Position numbers and translations under genes: made by a program
Shown here: positions 1-5,548 of the stretch, piece after piece
Layout: the number at the start of each line of letters is the position of its first letter
Numbering within the stretch: the stretch's first letter is position 1
Notes under the pieces: generated by a model
The model's database searches: none
What the model was told of the DNA's origin: nothing
What the model saw: the letters and a program-made list of their open reading frames with translations, nothing else
From: Dehalococcoidia bacterium
GTDB lineage: Bacteria > Chloroflexota > Dehalococcoidia > GIF9 > AB-539-J10
Assembly: GCA_030626915.1 (NCBI GenBank)
Contig: DAOUTC010000072.1
Coordinates: 1 to 6,225, forward strand
Direction of reading: 5' to 3'
Length of the DNA stretch: 6,225 bases

Positions 1-54
1 CTCTCTTAGCTCTTCCTCAGGTAAGGTAATGTTTATCTTCACTGCTCTACCCAC
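1..54 (-). CDS. Ribbon-helix-helix (CopG/Arc-type) DNA-binding protein, N-terminal fragment
   Basis: Only the first 18 codons are in the window; the gene continues beyond the left edge. They read MGRAVKINITLPEEELRE, which fits the start of a ribbon-helix-helix protein: a short basic lead, an alternating beta strand (VKINITL), then PEEELRE opening the first helix. The start is GTG at 52-54, set by a perfect AGGAGG Shine-Dalgarno (62-67 on this strand) with a 7-base spacer. Such proteins are dimeric DNA binders, often the antitoxin or repressor of a toxin-antitoxin pair, but no partner toxin can be seen here. It lies on the same strand as, and downstream of, the small ORF at 68-190 and a palindrome at 205-218 that could be its operator. 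The family call rests on few residues; the presence of a real gene start is well supported by the ribosome binding site. Confidence 0.65.
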   Translation of the reverse strand, partial: MGRAVKINITLPEEELRE

Positions 55-75
55 TTTAATACCTCCTTTAATACC
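54..75. repeat. Short tandem direct repeat, 12-bp period
   Basis: CTTTAATACC occurs at 54-63 and again at 66-75, separated by two bases. On the minus strand this reads GGTATTAAAG twice. The repeat covers the stop codon of the small ORF at 68-190 and the Shine-Dalgarno of the ribbon-helix-helix gene. It may be a simple local duplication. Confidence 0.6.
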
Positions 76-190
76 TATTATAAAGCTTACTGATAAAGAG
101 GTCAAAAAGATAGGGTAGGGGAGCCTTTCCAATAGACGAAGGAACTTCTTCCTTAGCTTCTTTAGAGCCGAAGAGCTCGTCCAACAACAT
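68..190 (-). CDS. Possible 40-residue hypothetical protein
   Basis: An ATG at 188-190 opens a 40-codon frame that begins MLLDELFGSKEAKEEV and ends FDLFISKLYNRY, stopping with TAA at 68-70. I do not recognise the product. It has an acidic N-terminal half and a hydrophobic/aromatic C-terminal stretch (about residues 26-40). The stop codon abuts the Shine-Dalgarno of the downstream ribbon-helix-helix gene, as in a translated operon pair. However, no Shine-Dalgarno precedes its own ATG (the 25 bases upstream are TCTAAAAGATA-like and the palindrome). It could be a small partner of the downstream gene, or merely the leader of that gene's transcript. Confidence 0.3.
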   Translation of the reverse strand: MLLDELFGSKEAKEEVPSSIGKAPLPYLFDLFISKLYNRY

Positions 191-204
191 TATCTACTTT
201 TAGA

Positions 205-218
205 CTGAGGCGCCTCAG
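205..218. promoter_or_regulatory. Perfect 14-bp palindrome, candidate operator
   Basis: CTGAGGCGCCTCAG is a perfect two-fold palindrome in the short gap between the protease-like gene (ends at 244) and the small ORF (starts at 190). It is not followed by a T-run on either strand, so it does not look like an intrinsic terminator. Its position upstream of a ribbon-helix-helix gene suggests a binding site for that dimeric regulator. A 5-bp GC hairpin (CCCGG at 228-232, CCGGG at 237-241) lies next to it and may help end the upstream transcript, again without a T-tract. Confidence 0.35.
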
Positions 219-243
219 ATATATCGTCCCGGCAACCCGGGAA

Positions 244-1293
244 CTACTGCTGCAATGCTTCTGTCAACTCAGTATAGCTCCTCATCCCGGCTACCTGGTT
301 TAGAAAATCCTTGAGCGAAGGACTCTTAGCCCTGACTTGCTTCAGGTCCTTATAAATTGGACTAACCGAGGCTGGGTCCTGAGCATAAATGCCATGGAAA
401 GCAAAATAGGCCTGGTTAAGCTTCCTGATATGATAACCATGTGCCACAAATTCCTTTCTTCTCTCCTCCATGTACTGCTCCACCTCCTCAATCCTTCCCT
501 GAGAAAGGTAGCGGTCCACAGTCTGGCGTGTCTCTCTCATCTCAGCGTCAAAATCAAACTCCAGCGCGTTGCAGCCTGCCTTCACTTCTTCCTGCCCCTG
601 GTAATATCTGGCATAAACCTCTGCGCCGATCTCCTGGCTGACCATGCCTGCCAGAGTTTCATTCATGGTTACCACATCAGGGTTTCGTCTGATGCCAATT
701 GAGTCAAGCAGGTAGAGAAAGCCCAGCGGTCTGAAGGCGAGGTACTGGTGAAGCCATTCCTCCACCGCTGTATTGATGGTGTAGGTCAAAGTCATGTTAT
801 CGCCCACTATTGGTGGACAAGTAGCTCCAAAACCTCCCAGCTCTACAACAAGGGCTGACAGGCCCAGTTCGTCAATCTGAGCCTCAAGCTGCTCCATTTC
901 CTCCACACTGAGCTCCTGACGCAGCACCATCATGTCTAAATACACTATTTTGTCTCGCGGCGATATCACCAGCAGGTGAGGCGGCTTTTCGAGACTGAAG
1001 ATGACAGGTGGGAATGCGGATATACCCTCATCTGCCAGTACAGTCTTTATTTGACTACGCAGTATCGTTTCCTGACCAGCCTCAGCTTCTTTATGGAATA
1101 TTTTCTTTGGTAGGGAGGAAAGTGCGTGTAGTTCCCACGAAGCAAAATTAAAGGCGTAAGGCTTAGCTATCTGCTGCAATTGGTGGTGGGTATCTTCTTT
1201 GTGGGCTATGCACGCAGTACAAAGTAGAATCATGCCTGCCAGGGCAACCATAAGGCCCAAAAAAGTTGTCCTCAATCGGGGCAGATTATACAT
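244..1293 (-). CDS. Exported gluzincin-like protein of unknown function, downstream of feoB
   Basis: This is a 349-residue protein I cannot name. Residues about 9-29 form a hydrophobic export signal or anchor after a short basic N-terminus. C28 follows LLCTA, a non-canonical lipobox (Cys at -3), so a lipoprotein is possible but not certain. The body is soluble. At residues 178-182 is EEWLH, which resembles a zincin HExxH with the first His replaced by Glu. NETLA follows at 211-215, matching the NExxA third-ligand helix of gluzincin proteases about 30 residues on. The C-terminal part (about 250-285) is charged and probably helical, followed by LNQAYFAFHGIY at 292-303. The layout suggests a membrane-tethered metallopeptidase or an inactive relative. 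The ATG lies 17 bases after the feoB stop on the same strand with only a weak AAGG upstream, so it is probably co-transcribed with feoAB. A link to iron uptake is inferred only from this position. Confidence 0.8.
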   Translation of the reverse strand: MYNLPRLRTTFLGLMVALAGMILLCTACIAHKEDTHHQLQQIAKPYAFNFASWELHALSSLPKKIFHKEAEAGQETILRSQIKTVLADEGISAFPPVIFSLEKPPHLLVISPRDKIVYLDMMVLRQELSVEEMEQLEAQIDELGLSALVVELGGFGATCPPIVGDNMTLTYTINTAVEEWLHQYLAFRPLGFLYLLDSIGIRRNPDVVTMNETLAGMVSQEIGAEVYARYYQGQEEVKAGCNALEFDFDAEMRETRQTVDRYLSQGRIEEVEQYMEERRKEFVAHGYHIRKLNQAYFAFHGIYAQDPASVSPIYKDLKQVRAKSPSLKDFLNQVAGMRSYTELTEALQQ

Positions 1294-1310
1294 GTCTCGT
1301 TTGTTACCTT

Positions 1311-3017
1311 TTACAGGATTAGGTTCAATATTCCCCCGGTTATTAGAGCAGCCGAAATCATCACCCCGGCTGATTTAAGCATATTTACCACTCCAAGTTC
1401 TCTGAGAAGAACAACAAAGGTAGCAATACAGGGGAAGAACATAGCCAGAACCACACTGCCTACCACCAGTTGTTTAGCACTCAAGGCCAGAGGAGCCAAC
1501 ATGCCCAGAGCCACATCCTTACGTAGAAAGCCGATAACTAAAGCTGTTACCGCCTCCCTGGGTAATCCGAGCAAGCCGGTGACTACCGGTGCGGTAAAAC
1601 TAGCAATAGCATTAAATACTCCGAGGAAATAAAGTATATTGATTACCACAACAGCACCCAGAACTATGGGGATAGCCTCTACCAGGAAGCCGTAGACCCT
1701 CAGCCACAGTTTCTTAAGCATGGCTTGCCATTGTGGCAGACGATAGGGTGGTATCTCAATTAGTAACTCGGGGCTAAATCCCTTTACCACATAGTTGAGT
1801 ATAATCCCCAGAGTAATCCAGACTACGAATAGCGTCCCGTAGACAATAGCCACATACTGTACTCCCTGTTGACCAACCAGGCCGAAAATCATGGCTTGCA
1901 GTGCAGCGCAGGGCACAGCGATAGACACCAGAGTTGCTGCAATAAACCTTTCCCTTTTACTTTCCAGAATTCGGGTGGCTAAAACAGCTGGCACATTACA
2001 ACCAAGCCCGAGCAGAGTAGGAATGATAGCATATCCGTGCAAACCCAGACGGTGCATGATGGTATCCAGTAAAACCGCCAGCCGTGGTAGATATCCTATA
2101 TCCTCAAGCAAACCAAGTACCAGATAGAAGGCGATGATATAAGGCAGAACCATGGCAAAAGGGACATAAAGCCCGGTGGACAGTAGCCCAAAGGACTCAA
2201 CAAAGTTCACTTCCCCAGTGACTACTTTACCAATCACAATATCGTGGAGAAAACCACCACTCCCCATGAGGTGACTTAGCTTCAATACCGCCGGCGCCCA
2301 CAAATTGTTGAATGAAGGGTCAAGCACATAGGCAATCAGGCTTTCGCCAATGAAACGGACTACCAGAAAGGCACTGGCTAGAACGGCTAAGGCTATAATG
2401 CCTCCGGTTAATGGCTTTACACTGGCATCCTCCAGACGTTCAGACCAGGTATGGTGGCGATGGGTAATATGCTGAACCTGGTCTATGATGCTGCCAACAG
2501 TAGCCCAGCGCTCATCAGGAGTGCGTACAACAGCATCAGGTAAGATAGCCTGGGGAATATTCTCCACCAGCTCTTTTATCCCCTGACCAGTTACAGCTAC
2601 AGTAGGAATAACCGGCACCCCTAAAAATGCCTTCAACTTGCCTAAATCAATATCTATTCCACGATGCTTGGTATCGTCCCACAGGTTCAAGGCGACAACC
2701 ATTGGAATATGCTTCTCTAATAGTTGCAAGGTTAAGTAAAGGTTCCTCTCCAGGTTGATAGCATTAACCACATTTATGACTATATCTCCAGTGTTAAGCA
2801 TGCGTAAGGCTATTTCTTCGGCTTCACAGGTTGGCTCCAGAGTATAGGTGCCAGGCACATCAATAACTTCAACTGTCTCTTCTCCCACCTTCATAAATCC
2901 TCGAGTGTAGCTTACCGTCGTACCTGGATAATTAGAGGCAATTACATGCACTCCAGTCAGGCGGGAGAAGATGACACTCTTGCCCACGTTGGGATTGCCT
3001 ACAAGGAGTATCTTCAC
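1311..3017 (-). CDS. feoB: Ferrous iron transport protein B (FeoB), compact form
   Basis: This is the inner-membrane Fe(II) transporter with an N-terminal G domain. The GTPase motifs are clear: G1 GNPNVGKS at 7-14, G2 in PGTTV at 31-35, G3 DVPG at 53-56, G4 NLWD at 111-114 (usual NxxD) and a G5-like TVAVTGQG at 139-146. A short linker (about 147-203), much reduced compared with the usual GDI domain, leads to the transporter part, with hydrophobic spans from about 205 to the C-terminus. The core has GCNVP at 339-343, VPC at 368-370 and FFPC at 527-530, placing cysteines 340, 370 and 530 at the conserved FeoB membrane positions. VPCAALQA lacks the Arg usual in this gate motif. At 568 residues it is shorter than typical bacterial FeoB (roughly 700 or more), but motifs at both ends are intact, so it is not truncated. 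The start is GTG (3015-3017), one base after the feoA stop and without a clear Shine-Dalgarno, which implies translational coupling. Confidence 0.96.
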   Translation of the reverse strand: MKILLVGNPNVGKSVIFSRLTGVHVIASNYPGTTVSYTRGFMKVGEETVEVIDVPGTYTLEPTCEAEEIALRMLNTGDIVINVVNAINLERNLYLTLQLLEKHIPMVVALNLWDDTKHRGIDIDLGKLKAFLGVPVIPTVAVTGQGIKELVENIPQAILPDAVVRTPDERWATVGSIIDQVQHITHRHHTWSERLEDASVKPLTGGIIALAVLASAFLVVRFIGESLIAYVLDPSFNNLWAPAVLKLSHLMGSGGFLHDIVIGKVVTGEVNFVESFGLLSTGLYVPFAMVLPYIIAFYLVLGLLEDIGYLPRLAVLLDTIMHRLGLHGYAIIPTLLGLGCNVPAVLATRILESKRERFIAATLVSIAVPCAALQAMIFGLVGQQGVQYVAIVYGTLFVVWITLGIILNYVVKGFSPELLIEIPPYRLPQWQAMLKKLWLRVYGFLVEAIPIVLGAVVVINILYFLGVFNAIASFTAPVVTGLLGLPREAVTALVIGFLRKDVALGMLAPLALSAKQLVVGSVVLAMFFPCIATFVVLLRELGVVNMLKSAGVMISAALITGGILNLIL

Positions 3018-3018
3018 C

Positions 3019-3261
3019 TTAATCTAGTTCTACCATTATCTTTTTGGCCATACCAAAACCAATAGCCACCTGAACCCTATCTACCTGAATGGTTATCGGC
3101 CCTCGCATAAGCATAGAACTAATCTTGATTATCTTCTTACCCGGTATAATACCTAAGGCGTTAAGACGATTAACCAGGCCATGTCCACCTTGAATTTGGA
3201 CCACTACACCACTCCGCCCGGGCTGCATTCGAGCCAAAGTTATCAGCTTTCGGTCATACAT
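3019..3261 (-). CDS. feoA: Ferrous iron transport protein A (FeoA)
   Basis: This is an 80-residue cytoplasmic protein of SH3-like beta-barrel fold that partners FeoB. The family pattern is visible: a basic/aromatic lead with LARMQPG, a beta strand GVVVQIQGG, then LVNRLNALGIIPGKKIIKIS (the Leu-Gly-Ile-x-Pro-Gly turn, 35-41), and the closing strands RGPITIQVDRVQVAIG with an MAKKIMVELD end. Length is normal for a single-domain FeoA. The ATG (3259-3261) is preceded on this strand by GAAGGGA about 11 bases upstream. feoB follows after one base. A palindromic operator lies 20-39 bases upstream of the start, in the 59-bp gap to the regulator gene, so feoAB can be controlled independently of that gene. 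Confidence 0.96.
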   Translation of the reverse strand: MYDRKLITLARMQPGRSGVVVQIQGGHGLVNRLNALGIIPGKKIIKISSMLMRGPITIQVDRVQVAIGFGMAKKIMVELD

Positions 3262-3280
3262 TACCCAATATTCCCTTCTA

Positions 3281-3300
3281 TTGTTAGCGTTGGCTAACTT
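3281..3300 (-). promoter_or_regulatory. Candidate metal-repressor operator upstream of feoA
   Basis: The site reads TTGTTAG-CGTTGG-CTAACTT. Its inner part GTTAGC-GTTG-GCTAAC (3283-3298) is a perfect inverted repeat. The pattern TTGTTAG-N6-CTAAC-WW is repeated with identical spacing in front of the regulator gene, and TTAG...CTAA resembles known DtxR/IdeR boxes. It starts 20 bases upstream of the feoA ATG. No clear -35/-10 pair could be assigned for feoA, although A+T-rich DNA lies just upstream. On the plus strand the same hairpin is followed by seven T residues (3299-3305), so it could also act as a terminator for plus-strand transcription, but no plus-strand gene is nearby. Confidence 0.7.
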
Positions 3301-3320
3301 TTTTTACTTCAAAAAAATAT

Positions 3321-3815
3321 CTATTTGTCCCTTAAGCACTTTGCCGTGTACTCTGGGGGAAGGTCTCCATGCTCAAAGTAGTAGTTGAAGCCTTTCAGCC
3401 ATTCGGGTTTCCCGCGCGGTCGGTTCAATACAAATTCGACGAACTTCGCCAGCCTCTCCAGGGTAATCGGACTGACAGCGTGTTCCATCTTGCATGCATC
3501 TTCCACAGCCATCTTAGGGTTGACACCCAATATTTCACCCAGAAAGTGACGTAATGTCTCGTGACGATGAAAAACATCTTCAGCTATCTTTTGGCCCTCG
3601 TCAGTAAGTTTCACATATCCATACCTTTCATGCTCGACAAGCTCTTCTTTTGAAAGCTTTTTGAGTGCAGAGGTAACGCTGGGCTTTCTTACCCCCAGCG
3701 CCTTGCTGATCTGGGTTACTCTCACCACCTTCCCCCCTTGAGCCAGCATAGATATTGACTCAAGATAGTCTTCCATACTGGGGCTTTGCCCTTTTATCAT
3801 TCCTTTCAGTACCAC
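3321..3815 (-). CDS. DtxR/MntR-family metal-dependent transcriptional repressor
   Basis: This 164-residue protein has the two-domain DtxR/MntR layout: an N-terminal winged helix (about 12-75, with recognition helix KPSVTSALKKL at 44-54 and wing YGYVKLTDEG at 65-74) and a metal-binding dimerisation domain (about 76-145). No C-terminal SH3 domain follows, as in MntR and unlike full DtxR. Metal ligands can be placed by family comparison: D16 and E19 in SMEDYLE (as MntR D8 and E11), H85, and C108, E111, H112 in ACKMEH. Asp at the first site is MntR-like while Cys at 108 is DtxR-like. With feoAB downstream and matching operators before both, it is most likely an Fe(II)-responsive repressor of iron uptake that regulates itself. 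The start is uncertain: GTG at 3813-3815 gives the longest frame. ATG at 3798-3800 gives a protein beginning much as MntR does, but AAAGGA touches that ATG directly. Confidence 0.93.
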   Translation of the reverse strand: MVLKGMIKGQSPSMEDYLESISMLAQGGKVVRVTQISKALGVRKPSVTSALKKLSKEELVEHERYGYVKLTDEGQKIAEDVFHRHETLRHFLGEILGVNPKMAVEDACKMEHAVSPITLERLAKFVEFVLNRPRGKPEWLKGFNYYFEHGDLPPEYTAKCLRDK

Positions 3816-3832
3816 GCTAACTCATTGTTCCG

Positions 3833-3854
3833 TTTGTTAGGATACACTAACAAA
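3833..3854 (-). promoter_or_regulatory. Candidate autoregulatory operator of the DtxR-family gene
   Basis: This is a perfect 8-bp inverted repeat, TTTGTTAG-(GATACA)-CTAACAAA. It overlaps the predicted transcription start, just downstream of the -10 hexamer and 18 bases upstream of the regulator's GTG codon. It shares TTGTTAG-N6-CTAAC and the same spacing with the feoA site. A dimeric repressor bound here would block the promoter. Confidence 0.75.
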
Positions 3855-3856
3855 AT

Positions 3857-3886
3857 AATATACCACACCTTCCTCTCTTATGGCAA
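3857..3886 (-). promoter_or_regulatory. Sigma-70-type promoter of the DtxR-family gene
   Basis: On the minus strand the -35 TTGCCA (3881-3886) matches TTGACA in 5 of 6 bases. The -10 TATATT (3857-3862) matches TATAAT in 5 of 6. The spacer is 18 bases. Transcription would start near 3850, inside the palindromic operator, giving a leader of about 35 bases to the GTG start. Confidence 0.6.
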
Positions 3887-4005
3887 ACTCGTGCACTCGT
3901 TCACGTGACTGGGGACACATTACCTCTTTGCCTTATCATCACGAGGGTAATCCGAGCAAACCTGGAGCAGGCTCTATAATCCCTGAGTCGCCGCACCACC
4001 ATGCC

Positions 4006-4075
4006 TTGGTCGGGGATAAGCCCCGACCCTACAAATGAATGTAAATTTGTAGTGGCGGGGGTTTATCCCCACCTC
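4006..4075. repeat. Two inverted copies of a GC-rich palindromic repeat
   Basis: The left copy (4006-4036) contains the perfect hairpin GGTCGGGG-ATAAG-CCCCGACC (4008-4028) followed by CTACAAAT. The right copy (4045-4075) is the same unit on the other strand: ATTTGTAG, then a hairpin with GGGG-GTTTAT-CCCC at its core. Read on the minus strand the right copy is GGTGGGGATAAACCCCCGCC then ACTACAAAT, differing from the left at only a few positions. Eight bases separate the copies (4037-4044), so the whole can fold as one long cruciform. It looks like a small non-coding interspersed repeat (REP/MITE type). Confidence 0.7.
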
Positions 4076-4094
4076 TCAGCCTTACGAAATGTAA

Positions 4095-4120
4095 CTGTAG
4101 TGCCGGGTTCATCCCGGCTT
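4095..4120. repeat. Third, degenerate copy of the palindromic repeat
   Basis: CTGTAGTG followed by GCCGGG-TTCAT-CCCGGC (4102-4118) repeats the plan of the right-hand copy at 4045-4075 (TTGTAGTGG then a GGGG/CCCC hairpin) in the same orientation, with different stem bases. The stem is compensated: changed bases remain paired, which suggests that the structure, not only the sequence, is kept. Confidence 0.55.
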
Positions 4121-4123
4121 ATT

Positions 4124-4135
4124 CTCGCAATGACA
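4124..4135. repeat. Fragment of the interspersed CTCGCAATGACA repeat
   Basis: CTCGCAATGACA here is identical to the right end of the longer repeat at 5721-5756. Only this terminal part is present. Confidence 0.5.
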
Positions 4136-4310
4136 TAAAAGGCTGTCTAAAGCGTCCACTATCTATCTGAACTACAGCCGCCCCGATGGATGCCTTTCAG
4201 ATGAATTTCGTGGATTTCAACACTATCTAGATAAAGGTTGCAAACTGGCTACAACCACTCAGAGTTATTACACAACTTGTGGGAAAGAGAATTGCTTACG
4301 GAGCGGACAG

Positions 4311-5459
4311 CTATTTTACTTTTAGTATTCTGCAATCAATTAAATAAGGTGATTCAAAGTGAGTTATTTCACCAGGGTTTTTATTTGGAACTGGAAGCAA
4401 CCTTGCCGAAAGCGGCTTGTTTAATTTTATAGATAATGTGGCCATATCTAACAAAATAGCATAAATTTTATTCTCAGAAATATTTCCCGGCAATGGAATA
4501 CAATCTAGACCAGTGCCACAAACAGCAGAACAAGCTAAGATAGTATCAATACCAAAAATTCCTTCGTTACATCTGGTTGCCAGACCAAAATCTTCCAAAA
4601 TAGGCAACATGAGCCCAGAATATCCACATTTTTTCACCTCGATTGATTGTAAAACCTCTGTAATCATGCCTGAAATAGCAAGAGTCCCAGGAGCACCAAA
4701 CTTACCCAAATTTAGCTTTTCATAGGCGAAGGCGATACTTTCATTTTCTTGTAGTGATGGTGCTATTGAAACATCAATTCCCTTTAAGAAAATCCTCTCC
4801 TTTTTCTCGATTTCTTTTGCAGTTTCCTCAATCTTTCTAAGTTCGGCTGAAAAAACGGAGGCAAGCTTCTCTTCAGCTTCAATTAGATTTTTTGATTTCT
4901 CAAAGGCTTTTGAAACCAAATCACTACATTCTAAACCTATGGAAAGGCAAGTCCTGCCTTTATGATAACTGGCTGGAAAAAATGGAATATCGGGCGGACA
5001 ATTTGAAAGAACAGCAAAACGGAGATTTCCGTAACCGCTAGGCGGTTCTTTTGAAATTCTCACCACGACATTCGCTGCCCTCTTTGCAGCTTCATAATTT
5101 ATGCCACCCGTCACATCTCCTATTGTCACAGAAGCGAAAATTATAGCAGTTACCTTATTTATTTCTGGGATTAAGTGGATAAACTTCAGGTCGGTAACTG
5201 TTCCTATGCTGACGAAGTTGATGCCATTATTTATACAAATTTTCTCTATATGCTTTATTTCATCAATTATTTGATCCTGACTTAATGTGCCAAGATACTC
5301 CGCCCAGGGCTGGGTAGCGATTCTTAGTGATTGTACTTCATAGCCATTATCCTCGAAAATCTTTCTTGCTCTTAAATTAAATTCAGCAATTTCCTTGATT
5401 TTCAGTTCTTCTACCGGATAGGATAAATTGATTCCTGTTGTAATGGTTCTTATTTTCAT
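4311..5459 (-). CDS. DUF711 / UPF0210 family protein (PFL-like fold)
   Basis: This 382-residue cytoplasmic protein belongs to the DUF711 family, whose fold is related to pyruvate formate-lyase-type glycyl radical enzymes but whose reaction is unknown. Recognisable blocks are MKIRTITTGI at the start, FFPASYHKG at 160-168, SIGLE at 173-177, a charged helical stretch at about 180-225, GIDVSIAPS at 227-235, CGYSGLMLPILED at 278-290, SAVCGTGLDCIPLPG at 311-325 and SARLLPVP at 351-358 with GE at 363-364. It is shorter than the roughly 450-residue UPF0210 proteins, yet both ends are intact. The ATG is supported by AAGGAG (5470-5475 on this strand) with a 10-base spacer. A 60-base sample (4801-4860) is about 37% GC against about 47% in a similar sample of feoB (2641-2700), so its base composition differs from the iron locus. 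It is divergent from the small ORF at 5549 and has no obvious tie to the iron genes. Confidence 0.92.
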   Translation of the reverse strand: MKIRTITTGINLSYPVEELKIKEIAEFNLRARKIFEDNGYEVQSLRIATQPWAEYLGTLSQDQIIDEIKHIEKICINNGINFVSIGTVTDLKFIHLIPEINKVTAIIFASVTIGDVTGGINYEAAKRAANVVVRISKEPPSGYGNLRFAVLSNCPPDIPFFPASYHKGRTCLSIGLECSDLVSKAFEKSKNLIEAEEKLASVFSAELRKIEETAKEIEKKERIFLKGIDVSIAPSLQENESIAFAYEKLNLGKFGAPGTLAISGMITEVLQSIEVKKCGYSGLMLPILEDFGLATRCNEGIFGIDTILACSAVCGTGLDCIPLPGNISENKIYAILLDMATLSIKLNKPLSARLLPVPNKNPGEITHFESPYLIDCRILKVK

Positions 5460-5469
5460 AATAAAATGG

Positions 5470-5475
5470 CTCCTT
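5470..5475 (-). promoter_or_regulatory. Shine-Dalgarno of the DUF711 gene
   Basis: On the minus strand AAGGAG stands 10 bases before the ATG at 5457-5459. It is the strongest ribosome binding site of the complete genes here and fixes this start. Confidence 0.7.
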
Positions 5476-5548
5476 ATAGCAGATGTTTAAATCCTTCTAT
5501 AGACCAAAGTGACTCAGCGATGAATTTTCGCTACTATTCTAAAATTAG

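Larger units (their letters stand above)
3887..4310. other. Gene-free spacer rich in short repeats
   Basis: I see no convincing gene between the regulator promoter and the DUF711 gene. The stretch holds TCACGTGA (3901-3908, a small palindrome), a GGGGACACATTAC segment near 3911-3923, the GC-rich palindromic repeat cluster at 4006-4120, a CTCGCAATGACA repeat end at 4124-4135, and a possible mobile-element remnant from about 4141. The DUF711 gene ends at 4311 with no clear terminator hairpin downstream of it. Confidence 0.7.

Noticed and set aside
337..702. 121-codon plus-strand frame opposite the protease-like gene
   Set aside because: The minus-strand protein has a signal sequence, ordered motifs and operon position; this frame has none of these.
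4006..4120. CRISPR array
   Set aside because: The repeats are inverted and degenerate, spacing is irregular and there are no unique spacers or cas genes.
4001..4138. 45-codon plus-strand frame starting MPWSGISPDP
   Set aside because: It lies almost wholly within the palindromic repeat cluster and the CTCGCAATGACA fragment, so its openness comes from repeat sequence. It has no Shine-Dalgarno.
4238..4432. 64-codon plus-strand frame overlapping the end of the DUF711 gene
   Set aside because: It overlaps the conserved C-terminal part of DUF711 on the other strand and has no ribosome binding site or recognisable motif.
5516..5532. Inverted repeat AGCGA-N7-TCGCT in the DUF711/small-ORF divergent region
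   Set aside because: A 5-bp arm with a 7-base spacer is common by chance, and there is no second copy or promoter pair to support it as an operator.
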